Source: JBAZCO01 sp041654915 (GTDB lineage Bacteria; Bacillota; Clostridia; Christensenellales; DTU072). Taken from it: DNA of 5,090 bases. The stretch is from the NCBI GenBank assembly GCA_041654915.1, contig JBAZCO010000118.1, positions 1 to 5,090 on the forward strand, in the 5' to 3' direction. How positions within the stretch are numbered: the stretch's first letter is position 1; each line of letters begins with the position of its first letter. Both the position numbers and the translations under genes were made by a program. This document shows positions 1 through 5,090 of the stretch, piece after piece. The notes beneath the pieces are model-generated. The model did not search any database. It had not been told where the DNA came from and saw only the letters and a list, made by a program, of their open reading frames with translations.

Positions 1-456
1 ATAAGTCCGTTCAACTCTTTCCTATTACTTCAAGGGCTAGAGACGCTTTCCCTTAGAGTAGAGCGGCATATTTATAACACCATTAAGGTGGTAGAGTATT
101 TACAAACCCAACCAAAGGTAGTAAAGATTAATCACCCATCTCTAGCGGATAACCCAAGCTACGCAAACTACAAAAAATATTTCCCCAAAGACGGCGGCTC
201 AATTTTCACCTTTGAGATAGCAGGCGGCAAAGAGGCGGCGCAAGCTTTTATCGACAAGCTAAAAATATTCTCTCTGCTTGCCAATGTAGCGGACGCTAAG
301 TCACTAGTTATACATCCCGCATCAACAACTCACTCACAAATGACAGAGGATGAACTAAAATATTCGGGTATTGGGCAAAGCACGATAAGGCTGTCAATCG
401 GGCTTGAACATATTGACGATATCATTGCCGACCTCGACAACGCTTTTAACGGATAA
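1..456 (+). CDS. metY: O-acetylhomoserine sulfhydrylase (MetY-type), C-terminal part; 5' end outside window
   Basis: The reading frame is open from the first base, so 151 C-terminal residues of a protein usually about 425-430 long are visible. It begins ISPFNSFLLLQGLETL, followed by a VERH segment; the GTG at 88 lies inside this conserved block and is not the true start. Further on are a SIFTFEI strand, FSLLANVADAKSLV, HPASTTHSQ (visible residues 105-113) and RLSIGLEHIDDI near the end. These are hallmarks of the C-terminal domain of the Cys/Met-metabolism PLP enzymes, closest to O-acetylhomoserine aminocarboxypropyltransferase. This cytoplasmic enzyme replaces the acetate of O-acetylhomoserine with sulfide to give homocysteine for methionine synthesis. 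The PLP lysine lies upstream and cannot be checked. Other fold members (cystathionine gamma-synthase, methionine gamma-lyase) are less likely. The last codons AAC GGA TAA are the start of a tandem duplication. Confidence 0.9.
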   Translation: MSPFNSFLLLQGLETLSLRVERHIYNTIKVVEYLQTQPKVVKINHPSLADNPSYANYKKYFPKDGGSIFTFEIAGGKEAAQAFIDKLKIFSLLANVADAKSLVIHPASTTHSQMTEDELKYSGIGQSTIRLSIGLEHIDDIIADLDNAFNG

Positions 457-522
457 TATTTTATAATAATAAAAGACAAACTGCTAACGGATAAGATTTA
501 TAATAGTAAAAGACAAACTGCC
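448..522. repeat. Imperfect 38-bp tandem duplication across the metY stop codon
   Basis: Copy 1 is 448-485 and copy 2 is 486-522. Both open with AACGGATAA, which in copy 1 is the last two codons and stop of metY, and both end in TAAAAGACAAACTGC. They differ by two internal substitutions and a 1-nt indel in a T run, so the duplication has drifted and is unlikely to be an assembly error. AACGG occurs a third time at 526-530. The unit's 3' end (AAACTGC) is also the start of the left arm of the downstream hairpin. Confidence 0.85.
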
Positions 523-565
523 TTAAACGGAGCTAAAAAGAGCAGCTAGTTTATGGCAGGGTTTT
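518..565 (+). terminator. Possible metY terminator hairpin
   Basis: CTGCC (518-522) pairs with GGCAG (555-559) and TAAAC (524-528) pairs with GTTTA (549-553), with a T-T mismatch between the two blocks. Inside the loop, AGCT (531-534) can pair with AGCT (544-547). A short run, GGTTTT, follows. This fits a factor-independent terminator closing the metY unit before the promoter of the next gene, but the U tract is short and does not abut the stem, so the call is tentative. Confidence 0.4.
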
Positions 566-580
566 GGAATAATTTGTGTT

Positions 581-610
581 TTGACAATTGTGCATATTTA
601 ATTGTAAAAT
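581..610 (+). promoter_or_regulatory. Sigma-A-type promoter for the lipoprotein gene, giving a near-leaderless mRNA
   Basis: A perfect -35 box TTGACA (581-586) is followed after 18 nt by TAAAAT (605-610), five of six bases of the -10 consensus. Transcription would begin near 617, only about 6 nt before the ATG at 623. No purine-rich ribosome binding site precedes that ATG, which agrees with a leaderless message. An alternative -10 around 595-600 pairs only with a poor -35. Confidence 0.6.
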
Positions 611-622
611 TGTTATGACACT

Positions 623-1555
623 ATGAACAAGAAACTTTTAATCATCTTAATAATATTTGCTTTAGCGGTGTACCTATTGTATGGGTGCGCTGCTTTTGGC
701 GAACACAGCGAACTTGATTTAGGCGAGCCTCTAACCGTGGGCGATACGGACGGGGGCTATGGGGATTCTATTGCAAACGATAATGAGCAGGGCGAAAACC
801 ACAGCGGGAATGAGCAGGGCGAAAGCCACAGCGGGAGCAATGGCGGAACGGGTGACAATACCACTCCTAACGAAAACGGAACAGAAAACAACAACTCCAA
901 CCCAGCGCCAAAAGAGCAAAATACCAATGTTGCAATATACATCAAGGCATCTGTTTCGGTAAATATCAGGAGCGGTGCGGGTACTGGGTACGCTGTTGTT
1001 GGCAAAATGGACAGGAGCGATATGCTAGCCTATAAGGGTAAGAGCGGTGCTTGGTATAAAACAGTATACAAGGAAAAAACTGCCTATGTCTCCACCCTAT
1101 ATACTCAATTATTTGAAATCGATGAGGGTACAAGCGCTGTGGAGGCAGTAATTGCATTTGGGCAAACGCTCCTTGGCTATCCCTATGTTTGGGGTGCTGA
1201 AAGGTATCATTGGGGCAACTCTAATCTAAACGCCAATTTTGCAAACGGGAAGTTTGATTGTTCATCTTTTACCCAATACATATACTATATTAAAGCTGGG
1301 GTTGTGCTTAATTTAACCACCCGTACCCAAGTATCGCAAGGCGTGGCGGTAGAAAAGCAGCAAATAAAAAGAGGTGACCTATTGTTTTTTACCAATAGCA
1401 GCCGCCGCAACTTGACGGGAACAGAGCGGGTGGGGCATGTAGCAGTATATCTTGGCAGGAACTACATATTGCATACGGCATCCGACCACGCAGTAATAGA
1501 GGAAATTTCTCCCAACCGTTGGAAAGACTACATAACCGCCCGCAGAGTATTATAA
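623..1555 (+). CDS. SH3b-NlpC/P60 lipoprotein, probable cell-wall endopeptidase
   Basis: This is a 310-residue exported protein. Residues 1-21 form a signal peptide (NKK, then a long hydrophobic stretch) ending LLYGC, a lipobox-like site with Cys22 as the probable lipid anchor; Tyr at -2 is atypical. Residues 29-103 are a low-complexity Gly/Asn/Glu/Ser spacer. Residues 104-160 form a bacterial SH3 domain (VNIRSGAGTGYAVVGK), a wall-binding module. Residues 172-310 are NlpC/P60: GYPYVWGA, catalytic Cys213 in FDCSSFTQYIY, GDLLFF, His272 in VGHVAVYLG and third-site His284 in ILHTAS. The family cleaves peptidoglycan stem peptides, typically D-Glu to diamino acid bonds, and all three catalytic positions are intact. 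About 20 extra residues separate GYPYVWG from the Cys motif. The start is fixed by an in-frame TAA at 605-607 and the need for a full signal peptide; no Shine-Dalgarno is present. It is convergent with glnN and likely monocistronic. Confidence 0.9.
   Translation: MNKKLLIILIIFALAVYLLYGCAAFGEHSELDLGEPLTVGDTDGGYGDSIANDNEQGENHSGNEQGESHSGSNGGTGDNTTPNENGTENNNSNPAPKEQNTNVAIYIKASVSVNIRSGAGTGYAVVGKMDRSDMLAYKGKSGAWYKTVYKEKTAYVSTLYTQLFEIDEGTSAVEAVIAFGQTLLGYPYVWGAERYHWGNSNLNANFANGKFDCSSFTQYIYYIKAGVVLNLTTRTQVSQGVAVEKQQIKRGDLLFFTNSSRRNLTGTERVGHVAVYLGRNYILHTASDHAVIEEISPNRWKDYITARRVL
782..835 (+). repeat. In-frame 27-bp tandem repeat in the lipoprotein spacer
   Basis: Two 27-bp units, 782-808 and 809-835, differ at one base (AAC versus AGC codon) and encode NEQGENHSG and NEQGESHSG at residues 54-62 and 63-71. 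The repeat lengthens the flexible, probably unstructured spacer between the lipid anchor and the SH3b domain. Near identity at the DNA level points to recent slippage, and copy number may vary between strains. Confidence 0.85.
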
Positions 1556-1620
1556 CAAAAAGCCTATTGGTAAAACACCAAAGAGTATTATAACAAAAAG
1601 CCTATTGGGGAAAACACCAA
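1544..1620. repeat. 38/39-bp tandem duplication across the lipoprotein gene stop codon
   Basis: Copy 1 (1544-1581) begins at the codons AGA GTA TTA TAA, which end the lipoprotein gene. Copy 2 (1582-1620) repeats the whole unit, including the stop codon and the left arm of the terminator, and differs only where T1571 is replaced by GG (1609-1610). Copy 2 continues into the right arm of the terminator; copy 1 does not. The result is two copies of AAAAAGCCTATTGG but one copy of the complementary arm. Confidence 0.9.
1556..1581 (-). terminator. Possible second, backup terminator for glnN created by the duplication
   Basis: Beyond the main terminator as read from glnN, the duplicated copy supplies a small hairpin, TTGGT-GTTTT-ACCAA (1581 down to 1567), followed by TAGG and a second CTTTTTGTTA tract. 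The stem is only 5 bp, so this would be a weak backup to the main terminator. No equivalent gain is visible for the + strand. Confidence 0.3.
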
Positions 1621-1634
1621 TAGGCTTTGTTTAA
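1597..1634. terminator. Strong bidirectional terminator between the lipoprotein gene and glnN
   Basis: AAAGCCTATTGG (1597-1608) and CCAATAGGCTTT (1617-1628) form a perfect 12-bp stem around an 8-nt loop. On the + strand it is followed by TTTGTTTAATT, ending lipoprotein-gene transcripts. On the - strand, read from glnN, whose stop lies about 32 nt away, the same stem is followed by CTTTTTGTTAT, a good U tract. It therefore serves both convergent genes. Confidence 0.9.
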
Positions 1635-1660
1635 TTGTAGTTATTTTTAATATTTATATG

Positions 1661-3754
1661 TTATTTTACGCTATACAATAAATCAAAGTAAGTTGGGTAT
1701 GCCCAATGTTTTTTAGCGGTTAGAGATTCAAGTTCGTCTGCGCTCTCTCTAAGTTGCGCCATTTTGGCAAAGACATTGTTGCGGTAATATCTTGCGCATT
1801 GCAAATGCTCGCAAGCATCTTTTGCTCCCTCTAAGCTAGCTTCCAAAGCTTCTAGATTTTTGTAAAATTGGGTGGTCAGATTGGACATTTTCATAAGCAG
1901 TATTTCTTCCGCCTCTGTGCTAATCCTAGCGCCAAGCTGCCTTTTGGCGGCGGCAGTTTGCGCAAGCTCTTTTTGATAGCTTAGGACAGATGGAAAAATC
2001 TCTTTTTTAGCCATTTTTATCATTGTAAGCGCCTCAATATGTATGGTCTTGCAATAACTTTCCAACATAATTTCGTAGCGTGAGCGCAGTTCGGTTTCGG
2101 TAAAAACCCCTTGCCTAGCATACATATCAATATTTTTTTGCGCCACATAGTAGGGCAAGGCATCTACCGTAGATTGCAGGTTAAGGAGTCCTCTTTTTTT
2201 AGCTTCGGCTACCCATTCTTCCGAATAGTTGTTGCCATTAAAAATAATGCGCTTGTGTTCCCTAATAGTCTTTCTTATTAAAGCGGATAAATCCTCTTTA
2301 AAGTTGGTGCTTTTTTCTAGGATATCAGCAAAGTGGGAAAGCTCCTCTGCTGCAATGCTGTTTAGCGTGATATTAGGACCTGCAACCGAAAAGGCAGAGC
2401 CTACCATACGAAATTCAAACTTATTCCCCGTGAATGCAAATGGTGATGTGCGGTTGCGGTCGGTTGTATCTTTGGGAAACTCGGGCAGGACATCTACGCC
2501 TATTTCCATTGGCGTCTTTTTCCTGCCGTTGTAAGTTACGCCAGCATCTATTGCATCTAGGATTTCGGTAAGCTCCTCGCCTAAAAATATGGATACGATA
2601 GCGGGAGGCGCTTCGTTTGCACCCAAACGGTGGTCGTTGCCAGCGCTAGCCACGGATACCCGCAATAAATCTTGGTATTTATCTACTGCTTTTATTACAG
2701 CCATTAGAAATAATAAAAATTGCGCATTTTCGTAGGGAGTATCACCCGGCTCTAGCAGATTTACCCCTTTGTCGGTAGCAAGCGACCAATTGTTATGTTT
2801 GCCGCTGCCGTTTATCCCCGCAAACGGCTTTTCGTGCAGTAGGCAGGCGAGGTTATGTTTGGCAGCAAGGCTTTTCATAAGCTCCATTGTAAGTTGGTTG
2901 TGGTCGGTGGCAATATTTGTTGTGGTGAATATGGGGGCAAGTTCGTGTTGGGCGGGTGCTACTTCGTTGTGTTTGGTCTTTGCCAACACGCCAAGTTTCC
3001 AAAGTTCCTCGTCCAACTCTCGCATAAATGCCGCAACTCTATGTTTTATAGCGCCAAAATAGTGGTCTTCCAACTCCTGACCTTTGGGAGGGCGTGCGCC
3101 AAATAGCGTTCTCCCGCAGTTAATTAGGTCGACTCTCTTGTTATAGGCATCTTTATCTATAAGAAAATATTCTTGTTCTGGTCCAACTGTTGTGATTACC
3201 CTTGCTACATTATCTTTACCAAACAATTTGAGAATGCGCCTAGCCTCTCTGTCTATTGCTTGCATAGAGCGGAGCAGGGGGGTTTTTTTGTCTAGCGCAT
3301 CGCCGCTGTAAGAGCAGAATGCGGTGGGGATATATAATGTGGTTTCTTTAATAAAAGCATAAGATGTGGGATCCCACGCAGTATAGCCCCGTGCCTCAAA
3401 GGTCGCCCTAAGACCGCCGGAAGGGAAGCTTGATGCGTCTGGTTCGCCCTGCACAAGCGATTGCCCCGAAAATTCCATTATCACCCCGCCTTCTTTGGTG
3501 GGAGTGATAAAGCTATCGTGTTTTTCGGCGGTGATGCCCGTCATTGGCTGAAACCAATGGGTAAAGTGTGTTGCGCCTTTTTCTATTGCCCAATCCTTCA
3601 TTGCCGATGCAACTATGCTGGCAACTTCGGGGCATAGGCGGGCGCTAGTTCTCACACACATACGCAATTCTTTGTAAGTTTCTCTTGGCAGCCTCTCTCG
3701 CATAACTTTGTCGTTAAAGACTTGGGATGCGAACAATTCGGGAATATTGTGCAT
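1661..3754 (-). CDS. glnN: Type III glutamine synthetase
   Basis: This complete 697-residue protein matches the usual length of GSIII (about 700) rather than GSI (about 450-470). It catalyses ATP-dependent amidation of glutamate with ammonium to glutamine in the cytoplasm, as a large homo-oligomer. Signature segments in order: FASQVFNDKVM (8-18), THWFQPMTGITAEKHDSF (65-82), FPSGGLRATFEARGYTAWD (110-128), active-site GPEQEYF (191-197), NEVAPAQHE (263-271), NGSGKHNNWSL (315-325), GANEAPPAIVS (378-388), RNRTSPFAFTGNKFEFR (433-449), and a long helical C-terminal part ending YPTYFDLLYSVK. No catalytic segment is missing or broken. The start has a good ribosome binding site 6 nt upstream and a consensus promoter with a leader of about 55 nt. 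It is convergent with the lipoprotein gene, divergent from pyrG, and apparently monocistronic. Confidence 0.97.
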   Translation of the reverse strand: MHNIPELFASQVFNDKVMRERLPRETYKELRMCVRTSARLCPEVASIVASAMKDWAIEKGATHFTHWFQPMTGITAEKHDSFITPTKEGGVIMEFSGQSLVQGEPDASSFPSGGLRATFEARGYTAWDPTSYAFIKETTLYIPTAFCSYSGDALDKKTPLLRSMQAIDREARRILKLFGKDNVARVITTVGPEQEYFLIDKDAYNKRVDLINCGRTLFGARPPKGQELEDHYFGAIKHRVAAFMRELDEELWKLGVLAKTKHNEVAPAQHELAPIFTTTNIATDHNQLTMELMKSLAAKHNLACLLHEKPFAGINGSGKHNNWSLATDKGVNLLEPGDTPYENAQFLLFLMAVIKAVDKYQDLLRVSVASAGNDHRLGANEAPPAIVSIFLGEELTEILDAIDAGVTYNGRKKTPMEIGVDVLPEFPKDTTDRNRTSPFAFTGNKFEFRMVGSAFSVAGPNITLNSIAAEELSHFADILEKSTNFKEDLSALIRKTIREHKRIIFNGNNYSEEWVAEAKKRGLLNLQSTVDALPYYVAQKNIDMYARQGVFTETELRSRYEIMLESYCKTIHIEALTMIKMAKKEIFPSVLSYQKELAQTAAAKRQLGARISTEAEEILLMKMSNLTTQFYKNLEALEASLEGAKDACEHLQCARYYRNNVFAKMAQLRESADELESLTAKKHWAYPTYFDLLYSVK

Positions 3755-3760
3755 AGCTTA

Positions 3761-3768
3761 CTCCTTCT
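3761..3768 (-). promoter_or_regulatory. Ribosome binding site of glnN
   Basis: On the - strand AGAAGGAG lies 6 nt before the ATG at 3754-3752. It fixes the glnN start and shows that this genome uses canonical Shine-Dalgarno sites, in contrast to the lipoprotein gene. Confidence 0.9.
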
Positions 3769-3815
3769 ATAAAACAAGCGCAACGATACCGCCACGCCTT
3801 GCTAATATAAAGGAA

Positions 3816-3844
3816 ATTATATATTAAATACTTTATTATGTCAA
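3816..3844 (-). promoter_or_regulatory. Perfect-consensus sigma-A promoter of glnN
   Basis: On the - strand TTGACA (3844-3839) and TATAAT (3821-3816) are separated by exactly 17 nt, matching the consensus at all twelve positions. The predicted transcription start is near 3809, giving a leader of about 55 nt. The -35 box overlaps one arm (3842-3851) of a widely spaced inverted repeat, so a protein bound there could block polymerase. No attenuator-like pair of hairpins is visible in the leader. Confidence 0.85.
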
Positions 3845-3920
3845 GAAAATTAATATATTAATAAAATTATGCAATATAAATAAAGCTTAATTCATTTTAA
3901 TTATTTTTGAAATTTTCTTG
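3842..3920. repeat. Widely spaced 10-bp inverted repeat in the glnN-pyrG divergent region
   Basis: CAAGAAAATT (3842-3851) and AATTTTCTTG (3911-3920) are perfect reverse complements separated by 59 nt of very AT-rich sequence. One arm overlaps the glnN -35 box and the other lies just upstream of a candidate + strand promoter. Both arms also abut other symmetry: a 12-bp palindrome TTAATATATTAA at 3850-3861, and the sequence CTTGCTAATAT at 3918-3928, which recurs at 3798-3808. It may be a pair of operators or chance in AT-rich DNA. Confidence 0.5.
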
Positions 3921-3929
3921 CTAATATTT

Positions 3930-3958
3930 GTGACAGCATAGCGGATTTGTGATATCAT
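3930..3958 (+). promoter_or_regulatory. Possible distal pyrG promoter
   Basis: GTGACA (3930-3935) and TATCAT (3953-3958) are separated by 17 nt, and each box has five of six consensus bases. It would start transcription near 3965 and give pyrG a second leader of about 170 nt. The surrounding DNA is AT-rich and promoter-like matches are common there, so this is a weak call. Confidence 0.3.
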
Positions 3959-4052
3959 AGTAGCTAAGTGTTTTTTGCTTTAAGCTTTTCTTGGTAGATA
4001 TTGTCCTGCTAAAAAAACTTGAGGCATCCGCAAAAAAATATTTGTATAATAG

Positions 4053-4081
4053 TGGAAAATTGGCTTGTAAGGTGTTATAAT
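4053..4081 (+). promoter_or_regulatory. Main candidate pyrG promoter with extended -10
   Basis: TGTTATAAT (4073-4081) is an extended -10 element with a perfect TATAAT. A moderate -35 box, TGGAAA (4053-4058), lies 17 nt upstream, which is typical where an extended -10 compensates. The predicted start near 4088 gives a leader of about 48 nt. Another TATAAT occurs at 4045-4050 but lacks a well-spaced -35. Confidence 0.65.
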
Positions 4082-4120
4082 ATTATGGTGGTTGCGGGAA
4101 ATAAACGCATAAACAAATCC

Positions 4121-4126
4121 AAGGAG
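4121..4126 (+). promoter_or_regulatory. Ribosome binding site of pyrG
   Basis: AAGGAG lies 9 nt before the ATG at 4136 and fixes the pyrG start, which is supported by the conserved N-terminal sequence TKYIFVTGGVV. Confidence 0.9.
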
Positions 4127-4135
4127 AATTAACTT

Positions 4136-5090
4136 ATGACAAAGTATATTTTTGTGACCGGAGGAGTTGTGTCTGGGTTAGGCAAGGGCATCACCGCCGC
4201 ATCGCTTGGGCGACTGCTCAAAATGCGTGGGCTAAAAGTAGCCGCACAAAAACTAGACCCTTATATGAATGTAGACCCCGGTACAATGAGTCCCTTTCAG
4301 CACGGCGAAGTTTTTGTTACCGACGACGGAGCAGAAGCGGATTTAGACTTAGGTCATTACGAAAGATTTATAGATGAAAACTTAAATAAATATTCCAACC
4401 TAACCTCGGGTAAAGTTTATTGGTCTGTCCTCAATAAGGAGAGAAACGGCGAATACTTGGGGGAAACCGTGCAGACGATACCCCATGTGACAACCGAAAT
4501 TAAGGATTTTATTTTTGCCAACGCAAAGTCCACCAAAGCCGATGTGATGATAACCGAAATTGGCGGCACAATTGGCGACATAGAGAGCCAGCCTTTTCTT
4601 GAGGCGATAAGACAAATAGCAATAGAGATAGGGCGCAAAAACTGCTTGTTTATTCATGTTACGCTTGTCCCCTACATAAAAGGCTCTAATGAACACAAAT
4701 CCAAACCCACCCAGCACTCGGTAAAAGAGCTGCAATCTTTGGGTATCGCTCCCGACATTATAGTAACACGCTCCGATGAGCCTATTGAAAAATCGATAAT
4801 GCAAAAAATATCACTGTTTTGCAATGTTAGACCCGATTGTGTTATTGAAAACATCACTCTATCCTCCTTGTATTATGCTCCTGTTATGTTGCATCGCAAC
4901 GGGTTGGACAAAGTTGTATGCCGTGGGCTTAGGCTAAAGACCCCCGAGCCAGATATGACAGCGTGGGAGGAAATGCTTGGCAGAATAGAAAGGCGTGATA
5001 AAAAAGTAAAGATAGCATTGGTGGGAAAGTATGTAAAGCTGCATGATGCTTATCTTTCTGTGGCGGAGGCTTTGCGTCACGCAGGTTATG
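4136..5090 (+). CDS. pyrG: CTP synthase, N-terminal part; 3' end outside window
   Basis: The frame is open to the window end, giving 318 complete codons of a protein normally about 535 long. CTP synthase converts UTP to CTP with ATP, using ammonia released from glutamine, as the last step of pyrimidine nucleotide synthesis in the cytoplasm. The synthetase domain is intact: P-loop GGVVSGLGKG with Lys17, KLDPYMNVDPGTMSP (39-53), QHGEVFVTDDGAEADLDLGHYERF (55-78) with probable Mg-binding Asp71, TEIGGTIGDIESQPF with Glu141 (140-154), and the UTP-site segment SKPTQHSVKEL (from 189). The glutaminase domain opens with VKIALVGKYVKLHDAYLS, and the window ends before its catalytic Cys-His-Glu residues. 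It is divergent from glnN, whose product supplies its glutamine substrate. No frameshift or odd residue is visible. Confidence 0.97.
   Translation, partial: MTKYIFVTGGVVSGLGKGITAASLGRLLKMRGLKVAAQKLDPYMNVDPGTMSPFQHGEVFVTDDGAEADLDLGHYERFIDENLNKYSNLTSGKVYWSVLNKERNGEYLGETVQTIPHVTTEIKDFIFANAKSTKADVMITEIGGTIGDIESQPFLEAIRQIAIEIGRKNCLFIHVTLVPYIKGSNEHKSKPTQHSVKELQSLGIAPDIIVTRSDEPIEKSIMQKISLFCNVRPDCVIENITLSSLYYAPVMLHRNGLDKVVCRGLRLKTPEPDMTAWEEMLGRIERRDKKVKIALVGKYVKLHDAYLSVAEALRHAGY

Larger units (their letters stand above)
3755..4135. other. 381-bp divergent regulatory region between glnN and pyrG
   Basis: This gene-free stretch separates the two divergent starts. From left to right it holds the glnN ribosome binding site and promoter (to 3844), an AT-rich block with the spaced inverted repeat and the 12-bp palindrome, a weak + strand promoter candidate (3930-3958), a segment with A and T runs (3971-4040) that contains no convincing hairpin or small gene, and the better pyrG promoter and ribosome binding site (4053-4126). 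I see no tRNA, riboswitch or T-box. Confidence 0.7.

Noticed and set aside
88..456. A separate 122-residue gene starting at GTG 88
   Set aside because: The frame is open and conserved upstream to base 1 (SPFNSFLLLQGLETL is part of the same MetY domain), so GTG 88 is an internal codon.
454..549. Possible read-through extension of metY: the frame stays open for about 30 codons after the TAA
   Set aside because: The extension is AT-rich and lysine-rich, resembles no known MetY tail, and the protein already ends at the usual family position.
586..613. Three AATTGT motifs in the lipoprotein promoter (586, 600, 608) as a regulator array
   Set aside because: The spacings of 14 and 8 nt are not helical, and the motif is short and A/T-dominated.
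731..1157. Open frames on both strands inside the lipoprotein gene
   Set aside because: They overlap a well-supported gene over its low-complexity spacer and SH3b domain; compositional shadows explain them.
2229..3106. Plus-strand open frames antisense to glnN, up to 101 codons
   Set aside because: They fall within the conserved glnN coding sequence and show no family motif of their own.
3850..3861. Palindrome TTAATATATTAA as an operator
   Set aside because: It is pure A/T in a very AT-rich spacer, so it has little information by itself; it is mentioned only with the inverted repeat.
4019..4033. Small hairpin TTGAGG-CAT-CCGCAA flanked by A runs, looking like a - strand terminator with a T tract
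   Set aside because: The stem has only five pairs with a mismatch and a 3-nt loop, and no gene reads into it on the - strand.
4400..4857. Open reading frames antisense to pyrG, up to 134 codons
   Set aside because: They lie wholly inside a clear CTP synthase gene, lack recognisable domains and ribosome binding sites, and are shadow frames.
1..5090. Search for a novel system: CRISPR, retron, toxin-antitoxin, phage or transposon parts, tRNA or rRNA genes
   Set aside because: Nothing on either strand supports any of these; the genes are standard housekeeping types and the gaps are short regulatory DNA.

Overview
The window looks like an ordinary housekeeping stretch from a moderately AT-rich, low-GC Gram-positive-type bacterium, probably Bacillota and Clostridia-like. 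The pointers are a type III glutamine synthetase, AAGGAG-type ribosome binding sites, a lipid-anchored SH3b-NlpC/P60 wall hydrolase, and a MetY-type O-acetylhomoserine sulfhydrylase. The assignment rests on protein flavour only and is an inference. I found no phage, insertion sequence, CRISPR array, RNA gene or defence system.

Layout: (1) 1-456, + strand: the 3' end of a metY-like gene, cut by the window start. (2) 457-622: intergenic, holding a 38-bp tandem duplication across the metY stop codon, a possible terminator hairpin, and a TTGACA/TAAAAT promoter that ends almost at the next start codon. (3) 623-1555, + strand: a complete 310-residue lipoprotein with a low-complexity spacer, one SH3b domain and a C-terminal NlpC/P60 peptidase domain. 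(4) 1556-1660: convergent intergenic region with a second 38/39-bp duplication across a stop codon and a strong bidirectional terminator. (5) 1661-3754, - strand: complete glnN (type III glutamine synthetase, 697 residues). (6) 3755-4135: a 381-bp AT-rich divergent regulatory region with a perfect-consensus glnN promoter, one good and one weaker pyrG promoter, and a widely spaced inverted repeat. (7) 4136-5090, + strand: the 5' part of pyrG (CTP synthase), cut by the window end.

Functionally, GlnN makes glutamine and PyrG uses glutamine as the amide donor for UTP to CTP, so the divergent pair joins a producer and a consumer of the same metabolite. MetY (sulfur assimilation into homocysteine) and the wall hydrolase have no obvious link to them. 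The most unusual signals are not genes. Two adjacent + strand genes each carry an imperfect tandem duplication of about 38 bp that begins just before the stop codon and ends inside the terminator hairpin, and the lipoprotein gene appears to have a nearly leaderless transcript. I see no convincing new biological system here.
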